This document shows positions 25,593-38,052 of a DNA stretch of 64,000 nt, piece after piece. Source of the stretch: Cocos nucifera. Lineage: Eukaryota > Streptophyta > Magnoliopsida > Arecales > Arecaceae. The stretch is from the NCBI GenBank assembly GCA_006176705.1, contig QRFJ01000388.1, forward strand, positions 62,001-126,000. Reading direction: 5' to 3'. The translations under genes were made by a program, and so were the position numbers. The notes beneath the pieces were generated by a model. It saw only the letters and a list, made by a program, of their open reading frames with translations. It did no database searches and was not told the DNA's origin. Every line of letters starts with the position of its first letter. The first letter of the stretch is position 1.

Positions 25593-27250
25593 TGACTGGG
25601 GAGAGGAAATCCCATGCGGAAATTAATGCTGGGTCCGAGAAAGGCCGGAGTCGCAGAATGTTACGGCGGCTTTTATTCCGCAGTGGATATAGATATTCTA
25701 CCCGGACGGGGATTGCCGTAACAAAGATTAGAAGAAAAAAAAATTACTAAATTTAAAAATTTACTGACAATCAAGTCTTAGATCGTCCCGTAAAAAGACG
25801 TAGCTCCATAGAAATTAACTCTTGCACGAGATCAGAATATGAAATTCAAAAAAAATATTTTTTTTTTATTTTAATGCTGCATGAGGGTCAATTATTATTA
25901 TGATGTGAAACTATACCGCCAGTGGTATACAAAATATGTTCCTTATTCCGTTACATTTTTTGTATTTTTGGTGATGAATAAAAATATGCAATTAAGATAT
26001 ATCCTGGATGCATGTGATAGGATGTATGTGATTTTTCTTTAAGATAGTATGTATGATGGGCTGTGATTTTTCTTCATTAGAGATATTTATGGAAGCTATC
26101 AACAGTGGGCGAATTTGCTACAGCAGGGGATGACACCATCTACATCCTCCTCTCACAATATTTCTATCCCTCAGAGAGCCTGTGTGACATTAATCAGACC
26201 TAATCAAGATATGTGTAGCTCGGCAAGAAGATCACAAAAGAATTGTTCTGGATTGCGGGAGCATGGTCTCGAACCATACACCCCACATAATGTGTGCTAG
26301 ATTCTTTGGTGAATTTGTCAAAATTTATCTGATAATATCTAGGGGTTGTAGATTCTCCAACAAAAGCAAGATCTAATGGTTATTCCATTATAGCTGACTC
26401 CAACCGAAACCATTATTGCCATCATTAATCATTATAACAGTTATAATGACCTCCAGGTATGGTATTCAAATATTCTAATAATCGATATTGTAATAGCCAT
26501 TATAATGGTGTTATTATATCAAATGGTATTACAATGAAAAATAATTGATGATTAAAATAAAAATATTATCAATCACCATCTTTTAATAAAATATTATTTT
26601 TTTATTTTTCTGATTATTAAAAATATTATTTCTTCAAACCATGCGCGATGCCATCCCGAGCGAAAGTTGATGCAAAAAGGAAGGTACAAGTGAAATAATG
26701 GCTTTTATTCGTCTCATAACAGATACTTCAGATAAAACATTTTAAGGATCATTATTCTTTTCTATTGCTACGTATAATAATATAAAAAAAGTCGATATCA
26801 TTATAAGGCCGTTATAAGATGACTGGTATCTTAAACCTCGATAAAAGAGAACATGAGGATCTTTACCAAAAAAAAGAAAAAAAAAAAAAAGGGCCCGGAA
26901 GGGCAGATGGGAACTACAACGCCTTTTTCCAACGGTGGCCTTATCTTGCACAAAAGTAGATGCACCACGTAAAACGTCGGACAAACGAACCGCCTAATGG
27001 TGGTCCACTTTCTCCGGAAATCGCGGGTTCCCTGCTGAGTTGCTTAGCTGGGCAGATGCAATTGTAACCCATGCTTACCCGTTTTGCTCATCGTCAAAGG
27101 AACAAACCTGTCACTGTCAGGCCCGGTCCATATTAACCTTTTCTCTACGTTCTTAGTTTCAATTCAAATCTCTAGTGATATTTTTCTTTCTCAGCATCGT
27201 GGTATAAGTTTACGGGCATGCATAAATAAATAAATTCACACAGAGAGAGA
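25593..27250. other. Intergenic region between SEC11 and the TND gene
   Basis: AT-rich with no gene recognised. Around 26400-26630 there are alternating ATTATAATGG/CCATTATAA words that may be another degenerate MITE. Confidence 0.6.
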
Positions 27251-27989
27251 CATTTTTACTAGAGAAAGAGGATGCCTAGCCCAGCTTACCGGACTATAAG
27301 GCAAATTCACTCCGGAAAGGGAAAATGTTAGGCATTACCGCCCTTAGCATACAGAGCAACCATACCACACCAACAAGCAGTTTTTGCGATTATTTGGCAC
27401 AAAGAAGCAAATAATGGGCATTTACATGTATATCAAATGCTCCAAAAGCTTGACCTGGTATAACCACCAAAAAACTCAAGTACATATGTATAAAAATTGA
27501 ATGAAATCTGCAGTGCTTTAATCCAAATCTTCAACAACTTGCGAGGGCTCTCTTGCAAGAAAGATAATTTCAAAACTGATTCAGCCATTTGATGAAAGCA
27601 AAAGACTAAGCAGGATGCATGATGGCAAAAAAAAATTACTATCAAATAAAAGACCAGACAACCAAATTCCGAAAAGGACATCTACTCCCTTCGCTCTGTT
27701 AAAATATTTATGAGATATACATGAATCCAGCTTCCAGCAGCTGAAATTGCCTCTATAATCAATCAACAACAAAGAACAGGCATTTAAATAATTAAACCTA
27801 CATTTTTTCGGAAATCAATTTCCATCAAATATCTATAACCAGAATTATTCCTTTTTTATCTATCATTGTCATATGGTTGAATCGGCACGCCACCTTCAAG
27901 GAACAGTGACGACGACACCTATGACCAAGCTGCCTCAGAAGATGAAATTTAAGAGGAAAAGAAAACTATTGCCATGATGTCACCTGTTT

Positions 27990-30900
27990 CTAACCATATG
28001 CATGAGATGGCTCCCACCCAGAGTCTGGCTCCTTCCGTTTCAGTGTTGTCCCTGAACTAGAAGGCTGTGTCATGGTCCTTGTTTGTTCTTCCATCAAACC
28101 ATTTTGCCTTTGCCAAAAGAACTGCTTGAAGCTCCCAACTTCCCTGCTCCCACCCTCCATTGACACCATCCCAGAATTCAAATCCAAACTAGGTCGGAAA
28201 GCCCCATACGCATTTGAACTAACAGAAGCATTAGTTTCATTTGCAAGGAAAGGCAGCCTTGCTGATGGTGCACCATTCAGTACTGCCGAGTCCATAACAT
28301 GTGTTAGAGGAACTCCCCTAGGATCTGCCATGTAAGGAATGCTCTCACGTCCATAGTATGCCGCTGGAAAAGGCATGGTACGCCCTGTCCCAAGTCCATT
28401 ATACCCATAAGCAGGAGGTGGCATGTGACCATAAGGCAGCACCGGTCTAGCGGCCACTCGAGACTCCATATTCAGTCCAGCCCCCAGAAAAGCATGCTGA
28501 ACTTGGTTGGCATGATCCTTCATTTCAACAGCCACTTTTGCACCCATGATCGTAACAACGCGTTCATCTAGTTTTGATCCTCCATATGTGCCAGGAGCCT
28601 CAGAAGATGGTTTATCAAAGTTAGGCAAACCACCACCATCATGGAAAGATGGGTTATCATTCAAGTCAAAGTCTCTCATGGAAGGCTGTCTTGAAGATGA
28701 TGAGGATGCAGAAGACAAGCTCTGATCTCCCGTCTGGGGAGGGATCTTCCAATAGGAGGATAAATTGGTTGATGCATCCTCGTCCCCAAGGCGGTTAAGA
28801 TCCAAGATTGGCCTCTCTGCTCTTCTTGAACTGACTTCTATAGAAGAATCCCCAGAAGGCAAGCCAGAGGAAGCTGGTAATTTTTTCGCAGGTAACATTC
28901 CGGTAACCACATCATCCTCACTTTCAGCCACATTAAGATCAATCCCAAGGAAATTCGGTTTCTGTTTAGGGCTTGAATGTGTCTTCTCACCATCTGGAGT
29001 TCTCCGAGGGGAAGCTGGTCGAAAAGCACTAGTGGCAGCAGAACCCTTCCATCCCAGCTCACCTCCAAATTGGAGAGGAGTAACTGGCAATCCTGGAGCC
29101 CCTCTAGGAGCAGCAACAACAGCTACAGGTGCAGACACATTGACCGGCACCCCAGGGATCGGCTTTGTTAAGCAATCAGATTCTTCGGCAGAAATATTTG
29201 CATTCAGATCAAAGATGCATCTATCCCCATCAGGCTTACCATCTGGTTCTTGGGCAGAGAAACTCAACTTACTTGATTGCAAATCTTGCTCAGGTTTCTC
29301 AGGTTCGGTGCTAGTATTCTCTGTAATTCCTGAACCATCTTCCTTAGGAGAAGAAGCGTTATCAGAATGATCTTTTTCATGAGCTGGTGATTGATTTCCA
29401 TTAACTTCGCCAATCACTGATTCATCCTGCCGTCCTTCTTCAATATCAGGACTATGGGCACCCATCGTCTCTCCAGAATTGACCTCAGGAGAGCTGCTAA
29501 AAGGTTCTCTATAGTCAGCAACCTCCCGTTCCACTTCTATAGCAACTCGCCTTGCAACTTCCAATGCATCAATCTCCTCATATTCAAGACCCAAATCTGA
29601 CTTTTGGATGGTCATATGGGTTGATTTGGTCTCCTTTACTTTCAAAGAATCACAGGGAATCACCATACCTTTGCTTGCCTTCAAATCAACCTCACTGCCA
29701 AGATCTTTAATGCCACTGTCACTTTCAACATCATCCTCCCTCTGTTGAGAATTCTTAGAATCATCTAGCTTTCCAATCATGCATGATTTACCAGATAGAT
29801 CTCGAAAAACCTTTGTAACATGAGCAACCGGCTTGTCCAAACACTTTGGCATCCTGCAGTCAGCACCTAGGGTGTTTGGCGCAGGCTCCAAAATCTCTGA
29901 TGGATGAGCTTCATTCTTATTAGAATCTAAATTGCACACTAGAGTGGGTTCTGTTGCATCAATCACTTGAGATGCAGAAGCAGAAAAACCGGAAGATGGT
30001 GGAACATTGCATATCTCTTGCTGAGTAGATTCAGTTAGTTTACTTTCCATTATAGTCACCTCCATCTCTTTAACACCTTCACGAGCAGAAGCATCCTTGT
30101 ACACTGATACAATGGGCTGATCATCTCCTTCCTTCACAAATTGTGAACTGCATGTGCCAGAGGAGGCCAATCCTGCTGCAGGGCAAACAGAAGATTCTTC
30201 CGTAGCAGATAAGTTTTCCTGACAAGAGTTTGAAATAAGTGATGAACCTGATGAATTCACATCTCCCAAGGCTGCATTTGCATCAGCAGAAGCTGAAGAG
30301 CTTGCAGGCAGAATTTGATTTGGAAAACAAGTTTTCTCACGGCTAATGGAATCAGGTTTCTGTAAAATGTCTGAACATCTGGTAACATTTGAGTGATGGG
30401 ATTCATTCCCCACTGACTCTACTTTACAGCTCCCTTCATCAGCTCCACCTTTGCATGCAGAAATATCAAGGACAGGACATATGGAGGATATCCCCTCTTC
30501 AAAAGTCTCTGCATTATCTGAAGGTTTGGGTTGTTCAATTTGACATTTTTCACCTTTCTCATGGTTACTGCAACTTCCCTCAGTAGTCTCTGCATTTTTC
30601 CACTTATCACACAGTATTTTTGCCCTTTCCTTGATTCTAAGGTTATTGTGATCAAGAAGCTGTTCAACAGTAATCCTAACTCCAGAAGCATTTGACTTTT
30701 CACTGTTAATTGGAAGCTTATCAAGCAATGCCACCAGTTTCATTATCAATTCTTCAACAGCACTGTCACTGGCATCATTACTGCACCTTTGAGTTTCCTG
30801 AAGCCACTGATTTAGAAAACAAAGCCCATTTAGCTGAACAAAGTGATCAAGACATTCCTTGTTTCCTGTGGCCATTAAGGTGCCTGTAACAGTTGACCAT

Positions 30901-31079
30901 TGTCTTGCTGCATCGCCAGCATTACTCGTAATATGATCTTTTAGCTTTTGAAGCATAGAAATTAGCTCTTCAACCCTAGCAAGGTTTGAAAGCCCATCCT
31001 TCATCTCAGTAAGAGTAAAAAAATCTTCGAGTGTCATGTTGTTTGAAGAAACAAATGAGGATCTGGAAGATTCAATCAT
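27990..31079 (-). CDS. TFIIS N-terminal (TND/LW) domain protein with five DLN motifs
   Basis: One exon encodes 1029 aa. Residues about 15-165 (MTLEDFFTLTEMKDGL, then RQWSTVTGTLMATGNKECLD, ending in KILCDKWKN) match the TFIIS N-terminal domain family typified by Arabidopsis At4g24200, a helical bundle that in other proteins binds elongation-factor or mediator peptides. The middle is long, acidic and Ser-rich. Five DLN motifs lie near residues 624 (FDLNANIS), 714 (IDLNVAES), 760 (LDLNRLGD), 804 (FDLNDNPS) and 967 (LDLNSGM), resembling EAR-type co-repressor motifs. A Pro/Tyr-rich stretch precedes the family-typical C-terminus LKRKEPDSGW. It is probably a nuclear transcription regulator. The Met at 31079 is the first after an in-frame stop in the leader, but Met15 (MTLEDFF) may be the true start, as it begins the conserved domain. 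Confidence 0.93.
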   Translation of the reverse strand: MIESSRSSFVSSNNMTLEDFFTLTEMKDGLSNLARVEELISMLQKLKDHITSNAGDAARQWSTVTGTLMATGNKECLDHFVQLNGLCFLNQWLQETQRCSNDASDSAVEELIMKLVALLDKLPINSEKSNASGVRITVEQLLDHNNLRIKERAKILCDKWKNAETTEGSCSNHEKGEKCQIEQPKPSDNAETFEEGISSICPVLDISACKGGADEGSCKVESVGNESHHSNVTRCSDILQKPDSISREKTCFPNQILPASSSASADANAALGDVNSSGSSLISNSCQENLSATEESSVCPAAGLASSGTCSSQFVKEGDDQPIVSVYKDASAREGVKEMEVTIMESKLTESTQQEICNVPPSSGFSASASQVIDATEPTLVCNLDSNKNEAHPSEILEPAPNTLGADCRMPKCLDKPVAHVTKVFRDLSGKSCMIGKLDDSKNSQQREDDVESDSGIKDLGSEVDLKASKGMVIPCDSLKVKETKSTHMTIQKSDLGLEYEEIDALEVARRVAIEVEREVADYREPFSSSPEVNSGETMGAHSPDIEEGRQDESVIGEVNGNQSPAHEKDHSDNASSPKEDGSGITENTSTEPEKPEQDLQSSKLSFSAQEPDGKPDGDRCIFDLNANISAEESDCLTKPIPGVPVNVSAPVAVVAAPRGAPGLPVTPLQFGGELGWKGSAATSAFRPASPRRTPDGEKTHSSPKQKPNFLGIDLNVAESEDDVVTGMLPAKKLPASSGLPSGDSSIEVSSRRAERPILDLNRLGDEDASTNLSSYWKIPPQTGDQSLSSASSSSSRQPSMRDFDLNDNPSFHDGGGLPNFDKPSSEAPGTYGGSKLDERVVTIMGAKVAVEMKDHANQVQHAFLGAGLNMESRVAARPVLPYGHMPPPAYGYNGLGTGRTMPFPAAYYGRESIPYMADPRGVPLTHVMDSAVLNGAPSARLPFLANETNASVSSNAYGAFRPSLDLNSGMVSMEGGSREVGSFKQFFWQRQNGLMEEQTRTMTQPSSSGTTLKRKEPDSGWEPSHAYG

Positions 31080-31153
31080 GCAGCCCTCATGACATGCTCA
31101 TATTCCCATTGTCTAGTTGTGAAATGAGCATAAGAATTAGTGGTCAAGCTCAT
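31076..31153 (-). CDS. Upstream ORF 2 (25 codons) overlapping uORF1 stop and main start
   Basis: ATG at 31153 opens MSLTTNSYAHFTTRQ and ends at TGA (31078-31076). Its ATG overlaps the uORF1 stop (ATGA) and its TGA overlaps the main ATG at 31079 (ATGA). The reading is direct from sequence; translation is not shown. Confidence 0.45.
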   Translation of the reverse strand: MSLTTNSYAHFTTRQWEYEHVMRAA

Positions 31154-31165
31154 GTGGTTCCTTTT
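31080..31165 (-). other. 5' leader part of the TND gene's coding exon
   Basis: A splice acceptor (TATATTTTGCAG|AAAAGG) ends at 31166, so the exon starts at 31165. The 86-nt leader holds the end of uORF1 and nearly all of uORF2. Confidence 0.75.
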
Positions 31166-34100
31166 CTGCAAAATATAACTTAGCTTGATCAGTTGATTAA
31201 TCATTAAAAACATGACAGGAAGTCATAAACTAATTTAATTTTCAAAAATCAACAGAAAGTGTGTCAACAATGAGTTCCAGGGAGCAAATTTAGTCAGCAA
31301 CAAGGTAGATTAGCTGGCTTTCTTGTGGACTTGGGTTGTACCTTTTGCATGAAAGAAGGATTCACCTTCATGCAAATCCATCGTTGGATCGTCCACTGCT
31401 CGCTTTGAGATCTGAGCAGATGGATGAATGGTGGAGTTCAGAGAGCTCTGGGATCTGTGCGGGGTGATCCAGCAGTAGATTCCCACGAAGGAAGGTGAAT
31501 CTTTCTTTCACACAAAAGATATGAAATAATCTGATCAAAAGGTTCGTAATTAATAGCTTTTGATGTTTATGCACTACCACTTAGGCTTTTATCACAATAG
31601 TTAAAAGTGAATGTTTCTGATGTGCATCAAATAATTTTCATTCATGTGTCAAATATTTCAAGAAGCATATTGAAGATTGAACATATAATGTTCAAAGAGC
31701 GCTAAATCTCAGAAAACTCTTCCTCATATGTTCCTTAACTACATCAGCCGAACTTTATCACGACTATCTGGGCCAACTTCGACAGGAAAAAAATCTCAAC
31801 CATCTCAACTAAGGCCTACATCCGCTGTCACTGCAAGCATTTTCTGATATTTTTCATATTCCCATTAGTGTTATTTTAGACATTGCTCTCTTTTTGCTTG
31901 ACCCTTCAGCCCCAAATTTCACCTCCCTTCCCTAAGATCCTCATATTTCATTGCATATGAAACATAACCAAACAATCATAGTCAATTGACCAATGCTTAT
32001 ACCTCAACTGTTGCAACTCCCATCCTTCCTCTAGTATTCATTCCTGATTCCTCTGCTCATCATCCATAAATCAATCATACATCTAACTCACTACTCTTGT
32101 CTCTGCTACACATATCTACCATGCTTGTTTTCACTCATCTAGCATGCTTGATTTCCATATTGTATTGTAGAGTTTATTGTCATTTAATAAAAGACCACAA
32201 GGCACGAACATCGCACCATAATATCACTAGCACAACTCATCCATCAACTCAAACTCTATCTGTCCACTTGTTTAAGATGATCATACTATGAGAATGAGAA
32301 AGAAATACTAGGGAATGCACCATCCAAGGCTCGAACCTGGAACCCTACTCCTTAGATAGAAGGGTGGGCCCACCGAGGCAATGACAGTTCACAATCATAA
32401 TCACCAAAGTTCTCGGTTTCGGTGCCAATGGCCGTTTCGATCGGTTAGCGGCACAGTCCGGTACGATTCCATACCAAATCGAATCGGCGCGAACTGACAG
32501 AGGGAGGAGAAAAAGAGAGAAAGGGAGGAAAAGAGAGGAAGAGAAAGAGAGAAGGGGGTCCGCCAGAGAGGCCGCCATGGCCGTCGGGCGGCGTAAATGT
32601 CGCCTGCGATTTTGTGATCGCCCCTGTTTCACGAATTTTTTTAAAAAAACAAAAAAAAAATGAAGCCAACAATCGGTTTGCCGGCTTCACTATTTATTAG
32701 CTTTTTAAAAAACCTACAAAGGAACAGAGGCGATCGCCCCATTCCGCAGTCGTGGCTCTGCCAGGCAGTCTCCGCCACCCTCCAGCGGCCGCAGAGGGCC
32801 ACCGCCACCCTCCAACGGCCGTAGAGGACCACCGCCGGCTTCCGATGGCCTCTCCCTCTCCTCCTCTCTCTCTACCTTTGTTTCCCTCTCTTTCTTCCCT
32901 GGCACCGACGTGTGCCGTTTTCTCCATCGGAACCGTCCTGGTTCCCCATCAGTCCGGTTTGGAATGGTTCTGAGAACGCTATTAATCATATTATGATATC
33001 TCATAACAATCAATTCTATTTGTGGTCTCACGGTAATTAATCTATAATAAAATTGATCCAATTGTTCTATTTTAATCTATTGATCGATATCTTTATCAAA
33101 ATTCCATCATATTTCCATTTCCGCAATTAACTCTATAATTGTGATAGTGGCTAACATTTCTATGCATTCTCGATAAGATCAGCTTACACTTGAGCAGGTT
33201 CCCCGCCTTGAGCAGGTTTCCCTTCTTTTGTTTCCACCATGTCGTCTCTTTGCATACTATGCTGTCTCCAAATCAATCAGCACCTTGGTTTCATGGCCAG
33301 CTGAGGTTGTATCTTAAAAGTAGTTGAGTGAAGAAATCCTGAAAATGTTTAAAAAATTCAATATGCACAAGGGTAGCCTTGTGGACATGCCTTCCAACCC
33401 GGGTCTACAAACCACTACTCCACAAGTTTGCCAGTTGAAATTAAGTACTATTGAACATTAAACACTTCAATTTCCTTCTCTAATGGAAACACATCCCAAC
33501 GTTCACCATTTGGCATCTTATATCATATATTACTCCTTTCATTACCACTAATGTCAGTACTTCGAAATATGCTACAAGAGATATCTATGTTAGTCCATTC
33601 ACAGCCTCCCAAAAGTGCCTTTTTTTCTTGAACATCACTATTTACAAATATGCTACAAGAAATACCTACATTAGTCCAGTCATACCCTCCCAAAATTGTT
33701 TCCACGTCATTATTTTCCATCATATCTTTGTCCACCAATATTCATATGTTCTTTCTTATAAGTTATACAACAAAATGCTTTAATAGCTCTGCACAGTCAC
33801 ACGTCAAGGATATCCACATGTTCATCAGGCTATCACACTATCACAGGACCACTCATCATCTTGCACTTTTCCGTTTCCATATTCTTCCAAACAATTCAAT
33901 TGACAACTAAATTGTTGATTGTAGCAACCAAATTCAACCTAACATGGCAAACTAAACTATATCATCTTTCATGCTAACCATAGAAGCTCCAGTCCACCCA
34001 ATTTCCTTGTTCTCAAGTCCATAAATCCAAATCCTAGGGTTCACATTAGTTCTTCATTAGATAACCATTGCTTACGCATCAGCAAATAAGCTTTATCAAG

Positions 34101-36892
34101 ATTAATATAAAAGCTTGAATTGGTAATATTTGTGAGGAAAATGCATGAAAGAAGATATGAGGTGTTTTAAAATGCGAAGCATGAGGCTGCATATGCAGCT
34201 ACATACAAGGATGTGGACCCTAGCATATTGCCTGTATGCAGTTACTGTAAGTGATCATACCACATATGAGGTTGAAAAGGTGGTCGATTGGCACTGTGGC
34301 TGCACATGCAGCCCACTTAGCATTGTGCAGCTACATATGTCACCAACCTAGCATTATGGGACCATACATGCATCACACTCTTATGTGGGCCTATGCAGAT
34401 GGAGATGGTTCAAATTGATGATTAGGTTAGATTTGGGTTTCAACAAACCTAATGCAGGTACTAATTAATATGTTAATATAACAATTGCTATGAGCTATTA
34501 AGTACCAAGTCATAAGCACTAATTTTTCTAGTTATTCTCGTATTAATATTGCTATTATGTATCCAAGAAAATATTATTCATTATTGTTGTTCTCATTATG
34601 TTTAATGTATTTTATTTGTTTTAAATATCTAAAAAATAGTAACTGCATGTGTGCTCCCATATGTGGCAAGCAGACTTATTCGTGCTATGCAGTCCTAGGC
34701 TGCTCTCAAATAATAGCCCCCTTTTAAAACACTAATAAGGATTCGTATTTCGTTATCAATAACCATGAAATTCTTGAGCCACTTGTACCGGTCCCTTTAC
34801 ACAGCTGAGAAAGAATTAGAAGAAGATTTTACTTAAGCAAAGACAAGGTAAGCATGACAATCCTAAAAATATTTATCCATTTTTGCAGTTTCGTTAGATT
34901 TTTACAAACAATTAAATCGACAAAACAAAAAAGTACTGTCACCACAGTATATTAAGTCCTTCAAGATACAAAGTTGTTAATATGGAAGTAAAAGAAAAGA
35001 TCAGTTTCCTTGATTGTAATTAATGGCTGCTTTAGAGCTTCCTAGCATGGCTATGAGACTTATTTAGAAAAGGAACAGAGGAAAACATCAATACTGCAAC
35101 AGATCAGACATCCCTAATAGTAGAAAGGCTTCTACAAGTGGGAGGATCCCACATGTGCCACTAGCCAGCAAGGTCTTCGCTCACATGGTCAAAGAAGGAT
35201 TTGTTTTGGAGAAATGATTGACGCACTCATTTTGCACACAAGAAAAGTTCCTCCTGCCATGTGGCATGAGGGGATTAATGTAATTTATTGAAATTGGTGC
35301 CATACATGGTTTGGTTGCACAATAAGTTGTCAAGCCCACATTAGGTAGGCTCAAGGGACTTCTCATGTGCAGTAATAGGCATCTGAGAGAATATGGTAGG
35401 AGTATTTATATGGCAAGAAAATCTAGAAAGATCTGGATGGTTACCTCCTGTCATGTGGCATGAAGGGATTGATGCAACTTATGAAAATTGACGCAATACA
35501 CAGGTTGGTTGTATGATAAGTTGTCAAGCCTGCATGAGGTTGGCTCACAAGACTTCTCACGCGCACTAAAAGGCACCTCAGAAAAAATATGGTAGGAGTC
35601 TTTTGTATGGAAAGAAAATCACGATTGATCTGGATGGTCAGCTGTCAAGTAAGAAACAAATGATGGAAAATCTTGAAACAGGTCGAAGATAAAGAGGAAA
35701 AAGGGATATCAAACAGCATCAGATTTCCTTCTCCTTTAAATTACTAAAAAGAAAGCACAACTCCTGTTGACTGTGGGGCCTTCAGAGGTTTCTTATGTTT
35801 GTGAGAAGAAAATCAAAAAATCGAGGACCAGACACCCTACTGGTCCACAAGCAGCTTAAAGCCTGATAAATTATAGTGACCAGTTGCCCTAAGTGATGCC
35901 TAAAATATCTTTAATTTAGTATTTTTCCTTTATTGTTATTTTCTTTTATGTAAACAACATACTTATTAGATTATAAATAGCTCTTCGCATTCAATCCATT
36001 AGTAGTTGGTCAAATCTTGTGTCCAGCAGTATTATGCCACAACAGAGATGTACCTTCAAACCCTAGGAATGTGGCCTAGATTTCCAGTTGATGCGAGACC
36101 ACCATGCACCACTTATACATTATCTCATTTTTATACTTTGGTAAATTGCTTTACTAAATTTCTGGATCTAATTCTCCTTTATACCCTTACATTGAATCTT
36201 TAAAACCCTAACCCCAGTCATCTTTTAGCTCTTTCCCCTGCAAAATCAACAATACTATCTCACTTATAAAGAGAATTCCATCCTTAACAGTTAAAACTAC
36301 AGGACAGTATGATAGTCATTCACTTCAAAGCACATAATACCTAGGCTCAACTTTTCCATTATCACTTTCACTTTGAATTTCTAACCTCAATAGCAATTTT
36401 GATTGAAATCTGAGTCTGAATCAGTGTTTTCAGCAACCTATAAAATTCAGTCCCATCCTAAAACCTAGTCCATCGCATTCCTTTGACCAATGCTGTTTTA
36501 TGAGCAATAGTGTATGCCGGCATGTCCAATTCACCATCCACCTCTCTCATGCATCAAGGCTATCTATGCATTCCCTACCCCATGGGAGGCCACAATTGCA
36601 TGAGAGGAAGGCCAGTCATGGACAATGCACAGTCGCACCACCAATCTTTTAAACAAAAATTTCTCATTCCTTAAGGTTCATCCTACAACTATTGCTTCAC
36701 TTATCAAGGCCATAGATAATTTTTTGACTCAAGATAATGCACCAAAAAATAGTAGTAAAAACATATTTAATCCAGGCCTATTGTCATCCAACAAAATCAC
36801 AAAATGTTCCTTCAATAAAAATAATAAGAGACTTCTTAGAAAGTGGATATAAAATGCCGAAACAAAATCCTTTCAAAATTCAAAAATAACAG

Positions 36893-36935
<43 letters not shown>

Positions 36936-37976
36936 AACATGCTATCTCACACTGTATTCTAAAAAGTATTCAGTTCCCCCTCTTCTCCTCTCTCATATTT
37001 AATTATTTAACTCAACAAATCAGTAAGTGACACTAATCAAGTTAGTTTACCATGAATCAGTTCCTTATTTGATGGCTTATTGTAGACCAGAAGAATCATG
37101 ATTTAACGGACACTTCATAATTTTATTAAAATTCTTTCATATGTGATTCATAATTATCTTCCATGTAAATTTAGTTTCATTATTGTGGTTTGCTATTAAT
37201 AATTATCCTTAAGCACGGTTAACATTATCCATAAACTATGAGGATAAAATTTAATTTCAGATTATGATAAGGGATTCTTTATATATATATGTATGTATGT
37301 ATGCATGTATGTATGTATATATGCTGATACATTTTGAATTCTTTTATTATTTTTCAGCATATGTTTATAATTTTAATCAAATCTTTTATGCATAATTTTT
37401 TTATAATTAATATATTTATTATATCCCATGATGCCATAGTTTGGTTCTAATTGACCAAATGGTTGAGCCAATGACCCATGACCTGGTCCATTTTTTGGTT
37501 CAAACATTAGTCTACGGTTTGGTCCATTTTTTTGGTTCAATCATCAGTCTAGGTTTCAAAACCAATGGAGACTAGTGAAAACATGGATACTTTGAAATAT
37601 CACATGTGAGGAGGTCAGTTCCTCAAAGAAAGTCACAAAGTTACATTTGGTTAGGGAGAAGGGAAGGAAAACTACAAAAGAAATTAAAAGAAACATAGAT
37701 AAAAAGAAGTGGAAATAAGGTTCGCTGACTCGGAACTAGACCCACGATATGGGTTGGTACACCCTCGTACCAAATTGTATTGGGCCCGAACTGACACAAA
37801 AAAGCGGGAGAGGGAGAACTGGAGAGGAAAAGAGAGAAGGGGGAGAGAGGGAGAGGGAGAGAAGGAAAGAAAGGGAGATGGAGATGCCAGTGGTGGCCAC
37901 CGGAGGAATGTAGAAGCCCTCAGAGGGCTGCTAAGGCCACGGGGGCTCCATCCTCCGAGAATAGAGATTATATATA

Positions 37977-38052
<76 letters not shown>

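Noticed and set aside
28765..29370. 201-codon plus-strand frame
   Set aside because: Antisense shadow of the TND protein exon.
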